This document shows, piece by piece, positions 33,454 to 41,244 of a stretch of DNA of 54,232 bases. Position 1 is the first letter of the stretch. Each line of letters starts with the position of its first letter. This DNA is from Prevotella sp. (lineage in GTDB: Bacteria > Bacteroidota > Bacteroidia > Bacteroidales > Bacteroidaceae), in assembly GCA_016290175.1 (NCBI GenBank), contig JAEETD010000015.1:1-54232 (forward strand). Direction: 5' to 3'. Under the pieces are notes generated by a model that worked only from the letters and a program-made list of their open reading frames with translations, had not been told where the DNA came from and searched no databases. Position numbers and translations under genes: made by a program.

Positions 33454-34518
33454 ATGAATAAGAAAACCTATTTGTTTGCAGCTGCGATGCTGATGGTATT
33501 GATGGCTTGCAAGAACATTACGGATGCAACAACAGAAGTCGTCGACCTTCCACGTGCGGAAACCCCTGACAGTCTGGCTACGGCGATGGACACTTTCTTC
33601 CAGGAGGCGGCTAACGACTCGATGGACATTCACAGTGTGATGATTGTCAAAGACGGTAGTGTGATTTACAGCCGCTGGCAGAGTGAGGGTGCTGACAGTG
33701 TACCCCACGTGCTCCATTCAGTCAGTAAGACCTTTACTGCTACAGCAGTGGGACTGGCTATTGCTGACGGAAAGATGGCATTGACCGACAAGATCATTGA
33801 CTTCTTCCCTGACAAGCTTCCTGCTGAGGTGAGTGATAATCTCAAGGCCATGACTGTTCGCGATTTGCTGACGATGACCTGTGGCCACGATGTAGAACCT
33901 TCTTCCCGTGGCAGTCAGGAGGTTGACTGGGTACAGGCTTTCCTGGCACATCCCGTAGTGCACAAGCCCGGCACTTTCTATCTATACAATAGCCTGGGCA
34001 CCTATGTGCTATCTGCCATCGTGCAGCAAGTGACAGGTGAAAAGGTGGTCGACTATCTGAACTCGCGCCTTTTTGAACCTCTCCACATCGATAAGCCCAA
34101 ATGGGAAGAGAGTCCGCAGGGTATCAATTGCGGTGGTTGGGGCCTATACCTGAAGACCGAAGATCTGGCTAAGATGGGTCAGCTGCTGCTGCAGAAAGGC
34201 AAATGGAACGGCCAGCAGATTATTCCGGAAGAGTGGGTGAGTGAGATGTCGAAGAAGCAGGCGGAGAGCATCAATCCTGGCACTCGCATCGAGCAGGCTG
34301 AGGAACGAGGGCTGACTATTGAGACCAGCGACTGGATGCAGGGTTATGGCTACCAGATGTGGCGTTGCCGTCCGGGGTGTTTCCGTGCCGATGGTGCCCG
34401 AGGACAGTATATCATCGTTGTTCCTGACAAAAACGCTGTCATTGCTATCACCTCGAATGTCGAGGATCTGCAAGGGGAACTCAACCTGGTCTGGAACAAT
34501 ATCCTCCCAGTGCTTTAA
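33454..34518 (+). CDS. Beta-lactamase-family serine hydrolase, lipoprotein
   Basis: This 354-residue protein has a lipoprotein signal (LMVLMAC, Cys19) and a class C beta-lactamase/transpeptidase-like fold. The SxxK motif is HSVSKTF (Ser89, Lys92), the YxN motif is in LYNSLGTY, and the third box is near GARGQY. These proteins include esterases and D-amino-acid peptidases; a beta-lactamase activity is not implied. It follows rnfA by 24 bases and precedes a strong terminator, so it may be the last gene of the Rnf transcript. Confidence 0.85.
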   Translation: MNKKTYLFAAAMLMVLMACKNITDATTEVVDLPRAETPDSLATAMDTFFQEAANDSMDIHSVMIVKDGSVIYSRWQSEGADSVPHVLHSVSKTFTATAVGLAIADGKMALTDKIIDFFPDKLPAEVSDNLKAMTVRDLLTMTCGHDVEPSSRGSQEVDWVQAFLAHPVVHKPGTFYLYNSLGTYVLSAIVQQVTGEKVVDYLNSRLFEPLHIDKPKWEESPQGINCGGWGLYLKTEDLAKMGQLLLQKGKWNGQQIIPEEWVSEMSKKQAESINPGTRIEQAEERGLTIETSDWMQGYGYQMWRCRPGCFRADGARGQYIIVVPDKNAVIAITSNVEDLQGELNLVWNNILPVL

Positions 34519-34541
34519 AATTTTCTTGTCGACAACTTTTT

Positions 34542-34574
34542 TCGCGAAACTGCAACAGGTTTCGCGATTTTTTT
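34542..34574 (+). terminator. Strong intrinsic terminator after the serine hydrolase
   Basis: A 9-bp perfect stem TCGCGAAAC / GTTTCGCGA with an 8-base loop is followed by seven T. Confidence 0.9.
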
Positions 34575-34575
34575 G

Positions 34576-34583
34576 TACCTTTG
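34576..34583 (+). promoter_or_regulatory. -7 box of the endonuclease I gene
   Basis: TACCTTTG directly follows the terminator T-run and is 29 bases before the ATG at 34613. A -33 TTTG is not seen at the usual distance. Confidence 0.5.
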
Positions 34584-34612
34584 CAAAATCGAATGATAAC
34601 TAATATTGACTT

Positions 34613-35653
34613 ATGAAGCAACTATTACTAATCGCACTGATGATGCTGGTGGGTACGGTGGGCTGTTATGCCCAGGGACCGCACGATTCCGGCGAGTATT
34701 ACAAGGCTGCTGACGGCAAGAAAGGCGCGGCGCTGAAGACGGCCCTCTGCGGGATTATCTATAGCCGCGACGAGGGTGGTGACCTCAATACAGCCTATAG
34801 GGCCCTGTGGACCCACTTCCGCACGACCGACGCCCGCGACGACGGTTCGGTGTGGGATATGTATTCGAACCTGCGTGAAATGACCTTCGGCGACGATCAG
34901 GACACGGGTAGCGGCAATAAGGAAGGTCAATTCTACAACCGCGAGCATTCCTTCCCCAACAGTTGGTTTGGCGGCAAGGTGATGCCCATGTACACCGACC
35001 TGCACCACATGTATCCTACCGACAAGGTGGTGAACAACAAACGTGGCAATAATCCCTTCGGCGAGACCAGCAATCCCACCTATAAGTCGGCAAATGACTT
35101 CAGCAAATTAGGCCCATGTAGCTATCCCGGTTATACTGGTACAGTGTTCGAACCCAACGATATGTATAAGGGCGACTTTGCACGTACCTATTTTTATATG
35201 GTGACCTGCTACGAGGAGAAAATTGCCGACTGGTATCGGGACAATCCTGAATCACAGCCTACACTCGATGGCAATGCCTATCCAGGACTGAGCAACTGGC
35301 AGCTGGATATGCTGATGAAGTGGGCGGAGAACGACCCCGTGAGTGAGAAGGAAATCAACAGGAATAATGCTGTCTTCGGTATTCAGAAAAACCGCAACCC
35401 CTTTATCGACTATCCCGAGCTGGAGCGTTTTGTGTGGGGTGACCTCAAGGATACAGCCTTCAGCTATGACCATTATTCTACGACGGGCATCATCGACATA
35501 AAAGATTCTTCTATTGACGGACAACAGCCTGAGGCCATCTTTGCGCCTGATGGCAAACGTTTAGAGGAACTTCGTAAAGGACTGAATATCATCCGGTTGA
35601 AGAATGGTAAGGTGTTGAAGGTTGTCAAGGGCGTGCAAACTTTTGAGAACTGA
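34613..35653 (+). CDS. Secreted endonuclease I family nuclease
   Basis: This 346-residue protein has a signal peptide (about 1-21) and the endonuclease I fold: FYNREHSFPNSWFG with the catalytic His-rich motif, DLHHMYPTD, NNKRGNNPFGE and DFARTYFYM. It cleaves extracellular or periplasmic DNA, probably for nutrient salvage. The C-terminal ~40 residues (FAPDGKRLEELRKGLNIIR) resemble the short C-terminal modules found on secreted Prevotella/Bacteroidetes proteins and might be a secretion or anchoring signal; this is inference. Confidence 0.9.
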   Translation: MKQLLLIALMMLVGTVGCYAQGPHDSGEYYKAADGKKGAALKTALCGIIYSRDEGGDLNTAYRALWTHFRTTDARDDGSVWDMYSNLREMTFGDDQDTGSGNKEGQFYNREHSFPNSWFGGKVMPMYTDLHHMYPTDKVVNNKRGNNPFGETSNPTYKSANDFSKLGPCSYPGYTGTVFEPNDMYKGDFARTYFYMVTCYEEKIADWYRDNPESQPTLDGNAYPGLSNWQLDMLMKWAENDPVSEKEINRNNAVFGIQKNRNPFIDYPELERFVWGDLKDTAFSYDHYSTTGIIDIKDSSIDGQQPEAIFAPDGKRLEELRKGLNIIRLKNGKVLKVVKGVQTFEN

Positions 35654-35662
35654 TAATCTTAC

Positions 35663-35697
35663 TGCAAACTATTGCAAATTCTGTTGCAAACTATTGC
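35663..35697 (+). promoter_or_regulatory. Two 13-bp direct repeats upstream of a promoter (candidate operator)
   Basis: TGCAAACTATTGC occurs at 35663-35675 and 35685-35697, with centres 22 bases apart (two helical turns) and ending 11 bases upstream of the -33 TTTG. The arrangement is that of an activator site, for example of LytTR type, but the bound factor is unknown. Confidence 0.5.
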
Positions 35698-35708
35698 GAA
35701 CGAAAATG

Positions 35709-35740
35709 TTTGGAAGTATCGTATATAAGTCGTAACTTTG
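35709..35740 (+). promoter_or_regulatory. Promoter of the membrane HTH-like gene
   Basis: TTTG at 35709-35712, 20 bases, TAACTTTG at 35733-35740: a full consensus match. The first ATG (35745) is only 4 bases after the box, so either the mRNA is leaderless or a later ATG (35757 or 35760) is used. Confidence 0.8.
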
Positions 35741-35744
35741 CGCC

Positions 35745-36428
35745 ATGATTCAGACAATGATGACATCCGGCCTCGGCCTCACAGATCGTGAGTGGTTCCT
35801 ATTAATAATAGGTATGGTGGTCTACGCGGTACTCTTCGTAGTGACCGTACAGAACAGCCGTCGGAAGATGATGGCTATGCACGAGAAGATCCGCACGATG
35901 CAAGAGGCCCAGCAGGCACAAAGCTCGCAGAGTATTGCCCAAAACGAGGCGAAGATTGCTGAGCTGGAGACATTGTTGAAGAAACTGGGTGACGAGAACT
36001 CGCTGCTGCGATTGGAACTCGAGGAAAAGAAAGCCACACTTGATTATACTAATAAGGTGGCACGCCTGGAGAACGAGAAACGCGAGCATGCTGAGACAAT
36101 GATCTTCTCGTCGGATGTGTACCAGCGGATTCAGAGTTGTCTGAACGGCGGAAGAAGTCTGACGCATCAGGACTGGACGGAGCTGACTGAGTTGGTGAAC
36201 GGCATCTACACAGGCTTCACCGAGAAACTCTACAGCCTCTACCGTATGTCGGAACAGGACTACCACGTGAGCCTGCTGATCAAGGTGAGGATCCAGCCGA
36301 AGGATATCGCGCTGCTGACGGCTCACTCGAAGGAGAGTGTGGCAACGACCCGCAGCCGACTCTATTCGAAGGTGTTCGGTGCAAAAGGCTCCTCGAAGGA
36401 TTGGGACGACTTTATTTTATCTCTTTAA
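35745..36428 (+). CDS. Membrane-anchored coiled-coil protein with C-terminal HTH-like domain
   Basis: This 227-residue protein has one membrane helix (about 17-36), a coiled coil (about 42-120) and a C-terminal domain with KPKDIALLTAHSKESVATTRSRLYSKVF-like helices (QPKDIALLTAHSKESV). That end resembles the LuxR-like helix-turn-helix region found at the C-terminus of large Bacteroidales sensor-regulators. It could be a membrane-tethered transcription regulator, with NfeD and SPFH genes downstream (12 and 19 bases gaps) as one operon. The start could be the Met at 35757 or 35760. Function is inferred from domain pattern only. Confidence 0.7.
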   Translation: MIQTMMTSGLGLTDREWFLLIIGMVVYAVLFVVTVQNSRRKMMAMHEKIRTMQEAQQAQSSQSIAQNEAKIAELETLLKKLGDENSLLRLELEEKKATLDYTNKVARLENEKREHAETMIFSSDVYQRIQSCLNGGRSLTHQDWTELTELVNGIYTGFTEKLYSLYRMSEQDYHVSLLIKVRIQPKDIALLTAHSKESVATTRSRLYSKVFGAKGSSKDWDDFILSL

Positions 36429-36440
36429 AACGATACGATT

Positions 36441-36896
36441 ATGATTGATTACTTAGCACAACACATGTGGCAGATGTGGGCCGTAGTGGCCGTGATCTGC
36501 TTGATCCTGGAGCTGATGGCAGGCGATTTCTTCATCATCTGCTTCTCCATCGGATCGGTCTTTGCCGCCATAACAGCAGCAGTGGGTGGCGGTATCTATT
36601 GGCAGCTGCTGATGTTTGCCGTGTTTTCAATCCTTGCACTCGTCTATGTGCGTCCCTTCGCCAGACGTTATCTCCACAAGGGTGAGGATCCCCGCGTGAG
36701 TAATGCCGATGCGCTGATGGGTCGTCAGGGCAGGGTAGTGGAAACAGTGAAGGCTGACGGCTTCGGTCGCGTACAGATCGACGGTGACATCTGGAAGGCT
36801 GTCACCAACGAACCGCAGGATATCCCTGAGGGCAAAAACGTGCGCGTGGTGGGCCGCGAGAGCACTATTATTACCGTAGAGACAATTAACAATTAA
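36441..36896 (+). CDS. NfeD-family membrane protein
   Basis: This 151-residue protein has two to three membrane helices (about 10-75) and a C-terminal OB-fold (GRQGRVVETVKADGFGRVQIDG). NfeD proteins pair with SPFH/stomatin proteins in membrane microdomains. The SPFH gene is the next gene on the same strand, 19 bases downstream, so the pair is typical. Confidence 0.9.
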   Translation: MIDYLAQHMWQMWAVVAVICLILELMAGDFFIICFSIGSVFAAITAAVGGGIYWQLLMFAVFSILALVYVRPFARRYLHKGEDPRVSNADALMGRQGRVVETVKADGFGRVQIDGDIWKAVTNEPQDIPEGKNVRVVGRESTIITVETINN

Positions 36897-36915
36897 TTAT
36901 TAATCAACTTAAATT

Positions 36916-37869
36916 ATGGACATTATGACTTATGTACTGATTGCCATCGTCGTTCTGGTGATTCTGTTCGCCAAGATGGCCCTTGTGATTATCCCTCAGT
37001 CGGAAACGAAGATTGTGGAGCGCCTCGGACGCTACTATGCCACTCTGAAACCGGGTATCAACATCATCATCCCGTTTATCGACCGTGCCAAGTCGATCGT
37101 GGTGCTGAATCACGGCCGCTACCAGTATTCGACTACCATCGACCTGCGTGAACAAGTGTACGATTTCCCCAAGCAGAATGTGATCACTAAGGATAACGTG
37201 CAGACGGAGATCAACGCTCTGCTGTATTTCCAGATTGTGGATCCCTTCAAGGCTACCTACGAGATTAACAACCTGCCCAACGCTATCGAGAAACTGACCC
37301 AGACCACACTGCGTAACATCATTGGCGAGTTGGAACTCGATGAGACGCTGACCTCGCGTGACACCATCAATAAGAAGTTAAGCGCTGTGCTTGATGATGC
37401 CACCGATAAGTGGGGTGTGAAAGTGAACCGTGTGGAGCTTCAGGACATCACACCTCCCGACTCTGTGCTGACGGCGATGGAGAAGCAGATGCAGGCTGAG
37501 CGTAACAAGCGTGCACAGATCCTGACCTCAGAGGGACAGAAAGCTGCTGAGATCCTTGCATCTGAGGGTGAGAAGACAGCCATCATCAACAAGGCCCAGG
37601 CAGCCAGAGACCAGGCTATCCTCGAGGCTGAGGGTGAAGCTCAGGCCCGTATCCGAAAAGCAGAGGCCGAGGCTAAGGCTATCGAACTGATTACTGAGGC
37701 TGTGGGCAAGTCGACGAACCCCGCCAACTACCTGCTCGCTCAGAAGTATATCCAGATGATGCAGGAACTTGCCGAGGGCGACAAGACCAAGACCGTATAC
37801 CTGCCTTATGAGGCTACCAACCTGCTCGGCTCGATTGGTGGAATAAAGGACTTGTTTAAGTCAGAATAA
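36916..37869 (+). CDS. SPFH/Band 7 (stomatin-like, QmcA type) membrane protein
   Basis: This 317-residue protein has an N-terminal membrane helix (about 5-25), an SPFH domain (about 25-190; TKIVERLGRYYATLKPGIN, DNVQTEINALLYFQ) and a helical Ala/Glu-rich flotillin-like segment (about 190-265; AEGEAQARIRKAEAEAKA). It scaffolds membrane protein complexes and protease regulation. It is an operon partner of the NfeD protein. Confidence 0.92.
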   Translation: MDIMTYVLIAIVVLVILFAKMALVIIPQSETKIVERLGRYYATLKPGINIIIPFIDRAKSIVVLNHGRYQYSTTIDLREQVYDFPKQNVITKDNVQTEINALLYFQIVDPFKATYEINNLPNAIEKLTQTTLRNIIGELELDETLTSRDTINKKLSAVLDDATDKWGVKVNRVELQDITPPDSVLTAMEKQMQAERNKRAQILTSEGQKAAEILASEGEKTAIINKAQAARDQAILEAEGEAQARIRKAEAEAKAIELITEAVGKSTNPANYLLAQKYIQMMQELAEGDKTKTVYLPYEATNLLGSIGGIKDLFKSE

Positions 37870-37922
37870 TACTTTTTTGCAAAAAATAGGGGCAGAATGA
37901 TGCTTTTCTGAATATAATTGTG

Positions 37923-37930
37923 TAAATTTG
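37923..37930 (+). promoter_or_regulatory. -7 box of dapA
   Basis: TAAATTTG, 47 bases before the dapA ATG. No clear -33 element at 19-21 bases upstream. Confidence 0.5.
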
Positions 37931-37976
37931 CACCCGAATTCGGCACTTTGCCGCTTTTAATGCAAATTCATACTGT

Positions 37977-38864
37977 ATGGTACACAATATTTTCAAGGGA
38001 CTGGGCATCGCTCTTATTACCCCATTCAAGGAAGACGGCTCCGTTGACTACGAGGCTTTGATACGTCTGGTTGACTATCAGCTTAGCAACGGCGCCGACT
38101 TCTTTTGTATTCTCGCTACTACCGGAGAAACACCTGTGCTTACGCCTGCTGAAAAGCAGAAGATCAAGGACACCATCGTTGACTATGTCCAAGGTCGTGT
38201 GCCGATTCTGATGGGGTGTGGCGGTTATAACACGGCAGCTGTCGTGGAGGAACTGAAGAATGGTGATTTTCGGGGTATCGATGGTATCCTGAGTGTCTGT
38301 CCCTATTACAACAAGCCCTCGCAGGAAGGTCTCTATCAGCATTTCAAGGCTATTGCCGCTGCCACCAAACTGCCAGTGGTGTTGTATAATGTACCTGGTC
38401 GTACGGGTGTGAATATGCAGGCTGCCACTACCGTGCGTCTGGCCCGTGACTGTCAGAACATCGTGGCCATCAAGGAGGCCAGTGGCAATCTGGAGCAAGT
38501 GGATGAGATTATCAAGAATAAACCCAACGACTTTGATGTGATCTCTGGCGACGACTCGTTGACCTTCCCGATGGTGAGTTGTGGTGCCGTAGGTGTGATC
38601 AGTGTCATTGGCAACGCCCTGCCCAAGGAGTTCTCCAAGATGATCCGTCTGCAGATGCGAGGCGAGTATGATCCGGCCCGCAAGATCCATCACCGCTTCA
38701 CTGATCTGTTCTCGCTGCTTTTCGTCGATGGCAATCCTGCTGGCGTAAAGGCTATGCTCTCGGAGATGGGCTTCATCGAGAATGTGCTGCGTCTGCCCCT
38801 TGTGCCCATGCGTATCAAGAACATGCAGCGTATGTCGGAGATCTTGAAGGAACTCAAGATTTAG
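37977..38864 (+). CDS. dapA: 4-hydroxy-tetrahydrodipicolinate synthase
   Basis: This 295-residue TIM-barrel enzyme condenses pyruvate with aspartate semialdehyde in the lysine/diaminopimelate pathway. The Schiff-base Lys is Lys166 in NIVAIKEASGN; the catalytic Tyr is in LYNVPGRTG; the Thr pair is in ATTGETP. Length and motifs are standard. An AraC-type regulator follows after 6 bases and may be cotranscribed. Confidence 0.95.
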   Translation: MVHNIFKGLGIALITPFKEDGSVDYEALIRLVDYQLSNGADFFCILATTGETPVLTPAEKQKIKDTIVDYVQGRVPILMGCGGYNTAAVVEELKNGDFRGIDGILSVCPYYNKPSQEGLYQHFKAIAAATKLPVVLYNVPGRTGVNMQAATTVRLARDCQNIVAIKEASGNLEQVDEIIKNKPNDFDVISGDDSLTFPMVSCGAVGVISVIGNALPKEFSKMIRLQMRGEYDPARKIHHRFTDLFSLLFVDGNPAGVKAMLSEMGFIENVLRLPLVPMRIKNMQRMSEILKELKI

Positions 38865-38870
38865 TGAATA

Positions 38871-39755
38871 GTGGTAGAGTCGAAGGTCATACACGAGATT
38901 ACCCAGCTGACGGGTAAGGATGTGCTCTTCATAGCGGAACGACGCAAGAAGGAGTTCACTTACCCTATTCATAACCATCAGGTGTTTGAGTTGAACTTCG
39001 TGGAGCATGCTCCCGGCGTGCGCCGTATCGTGGGTGACTCCAACGAGGTGATAGGCGACTACGACCTGGTGCTGATCACTGGTCCGGATCTGGAGCATGT
39101 GTGGGAGCAGAATACCTGTGTTAGCGATGATATCCACGAGATAACTGTACATTTCGACATCGACTTCTCCGAAGACACCATTTTCGGGCGCAATCCCTTC
39201 AGGTCGTTGAAGAAAATGATGGACGAGGCTCAGAAGGGACTCAGTTTCCCTATGGATGCCATTATGAAGGTCTACCCGATGCTCTGCACCCTCAGTTCCA
39301 TCAAGGATGGCTTCTATGCATTTCAGCAGTTCTTGAGCATCCTTTATGAGCTCTCTCGCTGTCCGGGAGCAAGATCATTGGCAACAAGTAGTTTTGCGAA
39401 GGTAGAGGTGGCTAGTGACAGCCGACGGGTGCTGAAGGTGAAGAATTACATCAATCAGAACTATATGCACGAGATTCGTCTGAATGATATGGCCGATATC
39501 GCCGGCATGAGTCCCAGTGCTTTCAGCCGTTTCTTCAAGTTGCATACAGGACGTAATCTGACGGATTATATCATCGATATGCGACTGGGCTATGCAAGCC
39601 GGATGCTTGTCGACAGTACCCATTCAATAGCGGAGATCGGCTATGGCTGCGGATTCAATAATCTGAGCAATTTCAACCGCATTTTCCGCAAGAAGAAGGG
39701 TTGTAGCCCGTCGGAATTCAGGGAGAACTATCACAAAACACGTATAATCGTGTAA
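38871..39755 (+). CDS. AraC-family transcriptional regulator
   Basis: This 294-residue protein starts at a GTG (38871) 6 bases after the dapA stop, in a GTGAATAGTGG word. It has a cupin-like N-terminal effector domain (YPIHNHQVFELNFVEH, about 25-140) and a C-terminal double helix-turn-helix (about 190-290: LNDMADIAGMSPSAFSRFFK and AEIGYGCGFNNLSNFNRIFR). It probably responds to a sugar or small metabolite; the target is not known. Confidence 0.9.
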   Translation: MVESKVIHEITQLTGKDVLFIAERRKKEFTYPIHNHQVFELNFVEHAPGVRRIVGDSNEVIGDYDLVLITGPDLEHVWEQNTCVSDDIHEITVHFDIDFSEDTIFGRNPFRSLKKMMDEAQKGLSFPMDAIMKVYPMLCTLSSIKDGFYAFQQFLSILYELSRCPGARSLATSSFAKVEVASDSRRVLKVKNYINQNYMHEIRLNDMADIAGMSPSAFSRFFKLHTGRNLTDYIIDMRLGYASRMLVDSTHSIAEIGYGCGFNNLSNFNRIFRKKKGCSPSEFRENYHKTRIIV

Positions 39756-39790
39756 AAATTGCACGTTTTTCGAAAAAAGTGCCAAAAACA

Positions 39791-39822
39791 TTTGGTCAGT
39801 TCGAAAAAAGTGCGTACCTTTG
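39791..39822 (+). promoter_or_regulatory. Promoter of tRNA-Arg
   Basis: TTTG at 39791-39794, 20 bases, TACCTTTG at 39815-39822; the tRNA begins 23 bases downstream. Full consensus match. Confidence 0.85.
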
Positions 39823-39845
39823 CACCCGCAAAACAAAAACGGATT

Positions 39846-39919
39846 GGTTCCGTAGCTCAACTGAATAGAGCATCTGACTACGGATCAGAAGGTTGTGGGT
39901 TTGAATCCCGCCGGAATCA
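39846..39919 (+). tRNA. tRNA-Arg (anticodon ACG)
   Basis: The 74-base sequence folds as a cloverleaf: acceptor GGTTCCG / CGGAATC (one G-T pair), D stem GCTC/GAGC, anticodon stem TCTGA/TCAGA with loop CTACGGA (anticodon ACG, read as ICG), T stem GTGGG/CCCGC. CCA is not encoded. ACG anticodons are normal for the bacterial Arg CGN tRNA. Confidence 0.95.
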
Positions 39920-39927
39920 CAAGGAAG

Positions 39928-39957
39928 AGAGAAAGTCTGAGGGCTTTCTCTTTTTTA
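39928..39957 (+). terminator. Terminator of tRNA-Arg
   Basis: Stem AGAGAAAGTC / GGCTTTCTCT (one G-T pair) with a 4-base loop, followed by T-run. Confidence 0.85.
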
Positions 39958-39971
39958 ATAAGGTAAGGAAG

Positions 39972-41156
39972 ATGAAAGTCAGGGTATTAACGATATTCTT
40001 AGCACTCATTGCAACGCTGACTGTTTGCGCCCAGCGCAAGCAGATCGGTGAGGCACGCACTTACCTGAAGAGTGGTAAGAATTTTGATAAGGCTGAGAAA
40101 CTGATGACCGACTTGTTGAAAGACTCTGCCAACCGCGAGAACAAGCGTATCTATGAAATCTGGTTCCAGAGCGTGCAGAAGCAATATGAACAGGCCAATG
40201 AGAAGTTCTATATGAAAAAGCAGCAGGATACAGCCCAGTTCTTCTCACTCGTACGTAAACTCTTTACCATATCCTTCCGTCTTGACTCCCTCGATGCCCG
40301 TCCTGACAAGAAAGGTAAGGTGGATCCTGAACTGCGCAGGGATGTAGCCCGCGACATGAACGGCTATCGCACCAATCTCTTCTTCGGTGGCAGTTATCTG
40401 GTGAGGAAAGGTGATTTTAAGCAAGCCTTCGATTATTTTGAGACTTATATCGATTGTCGTCGGCAGCCGTTATTTACCGGCTATGACTTCTCACAGGAAC
40501 CTCGTATGGCTGAGGCGGCCTATTGGGCTACCTATAGCGGTTATCGGATGGAGGAACCGATTTTGGCGCTGCGCTATCGTGACCTCGCCCTTGGTGATAC
40601 CGCCAAGCGCAGTTGGACACTCCAGTATGTGGCGGAGGCATGGAAATCTCTGAAGGACGACTCGATGTATGTGGCCACCTTGTGGCAAGGGTTCAACGAG
40701 TATCCGCTGTCACCTTATTTCTTCCCCCGGTTAATGGACAGCTATCAGAACCAGCCGGAGGAGGCACTGAAAGTGGCTGATCAGGCGTTGGAGGCTGATT
40801 CTACGAGCAGGCTGTTTCTCTTTGCGAAGTCGGTAGCGTTGCTCCAGCTTGAGAAGTTCGCGGAGAGTCTCGAATATTCGGATCGCGTCATCAAACGCTA
40901 TCCTGATATGGCTGAAGCCTATTACAATGCAGGAACGGCGTATGTGAATATTGCGCTGAGAATGGACCCGGTACGCCATAAGAAACAGATTAAGAAGATG
41001 TATCAGAAAGCCTTGCCTTATATGGAGAAATACCGCACGCTGGCACCTGGTGGCGAACAGAAATGGGGCCCGGCACTCTATCGCATCTATTTCAATCTGA
41101 ACATGGGAAAACAGTTCGATGAGATAGATAAAATCTTAAAGAAACAAAAAAGTTAG
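39972..41156 (+). CDS. Secreted TPR-repeat protein
   Basis: Starting at ATG 39972 (a longer frame would run through the tRNA), the protein is 394 residues with a signal peptide (about 1-21, ending VCAQ) and TPR helices along its length (for example ADQALEADSTSRLFLFAKSV and AEAYYNAGTAYVNIAL). It is a periplasmic or outer-membrane scaffold in type; the partner is unknown. Transcription may depend on read-through of the tRNA terminator. Confidence 0.8.
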   Translation: MKVRVLTIFLALIATLTVCAQRKQIGEARTYLKSGKNFDKAEKLMTDLLKDSANRENKRIYEIWFQSVQKQYEQANEKFYMKKQQDTAQFFSLVRKLFTISFRLDSLDARPDKKGKVDPELRRDVARDMNGYRTNLFFGGSYLVRKGDFKQAFDYFETYIDCRRQPLFTGYDFSQEPRMAEAAYWATYSGYRMEEPILALRYRDLALGDTAKRSWTLQYVAEAWKSLKDDSMYVATLWQGFNEYPLSPYFFPRLMDSYQNQPEEALKVADQALEADSTSRLFLFAKSVALLQLEKFAESLEYSDRVIKRYPDMAEAYYNAGTAYVNIALRMDPVRHKKQIKKMYQKALPYMEKYRTLAPGGEQKWGPALYRIYFNLNMGKQFDEIDKILKKQKS

Positions 41157-41188
41157 CACCATTTTATACATCTTTGCGAAATTCTTCG

Positions 41189-41196
41189 TAATTTTG
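41189..41196 (+). promoter_or_regulatory. Possible -7 box of phosphohexomutase gene
   Basis: TAATTTTG, 49 bases before the ATG at 41245. The -33 element is not at the usual position. Confidence 0.4.
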
Positions 41197-41244
41197 TGTT
41201 TTGGAAATTATTGTATAATCTAAAACAAATAAAAACGAAGAATT

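Noticed and set aside
39759..39971. Upstream extension of the TPR gene
   Set aside because: It runs through the tRNA-Arg gene, its promoter and its terminator; ATG 39972 with a signal peptide is the real start.
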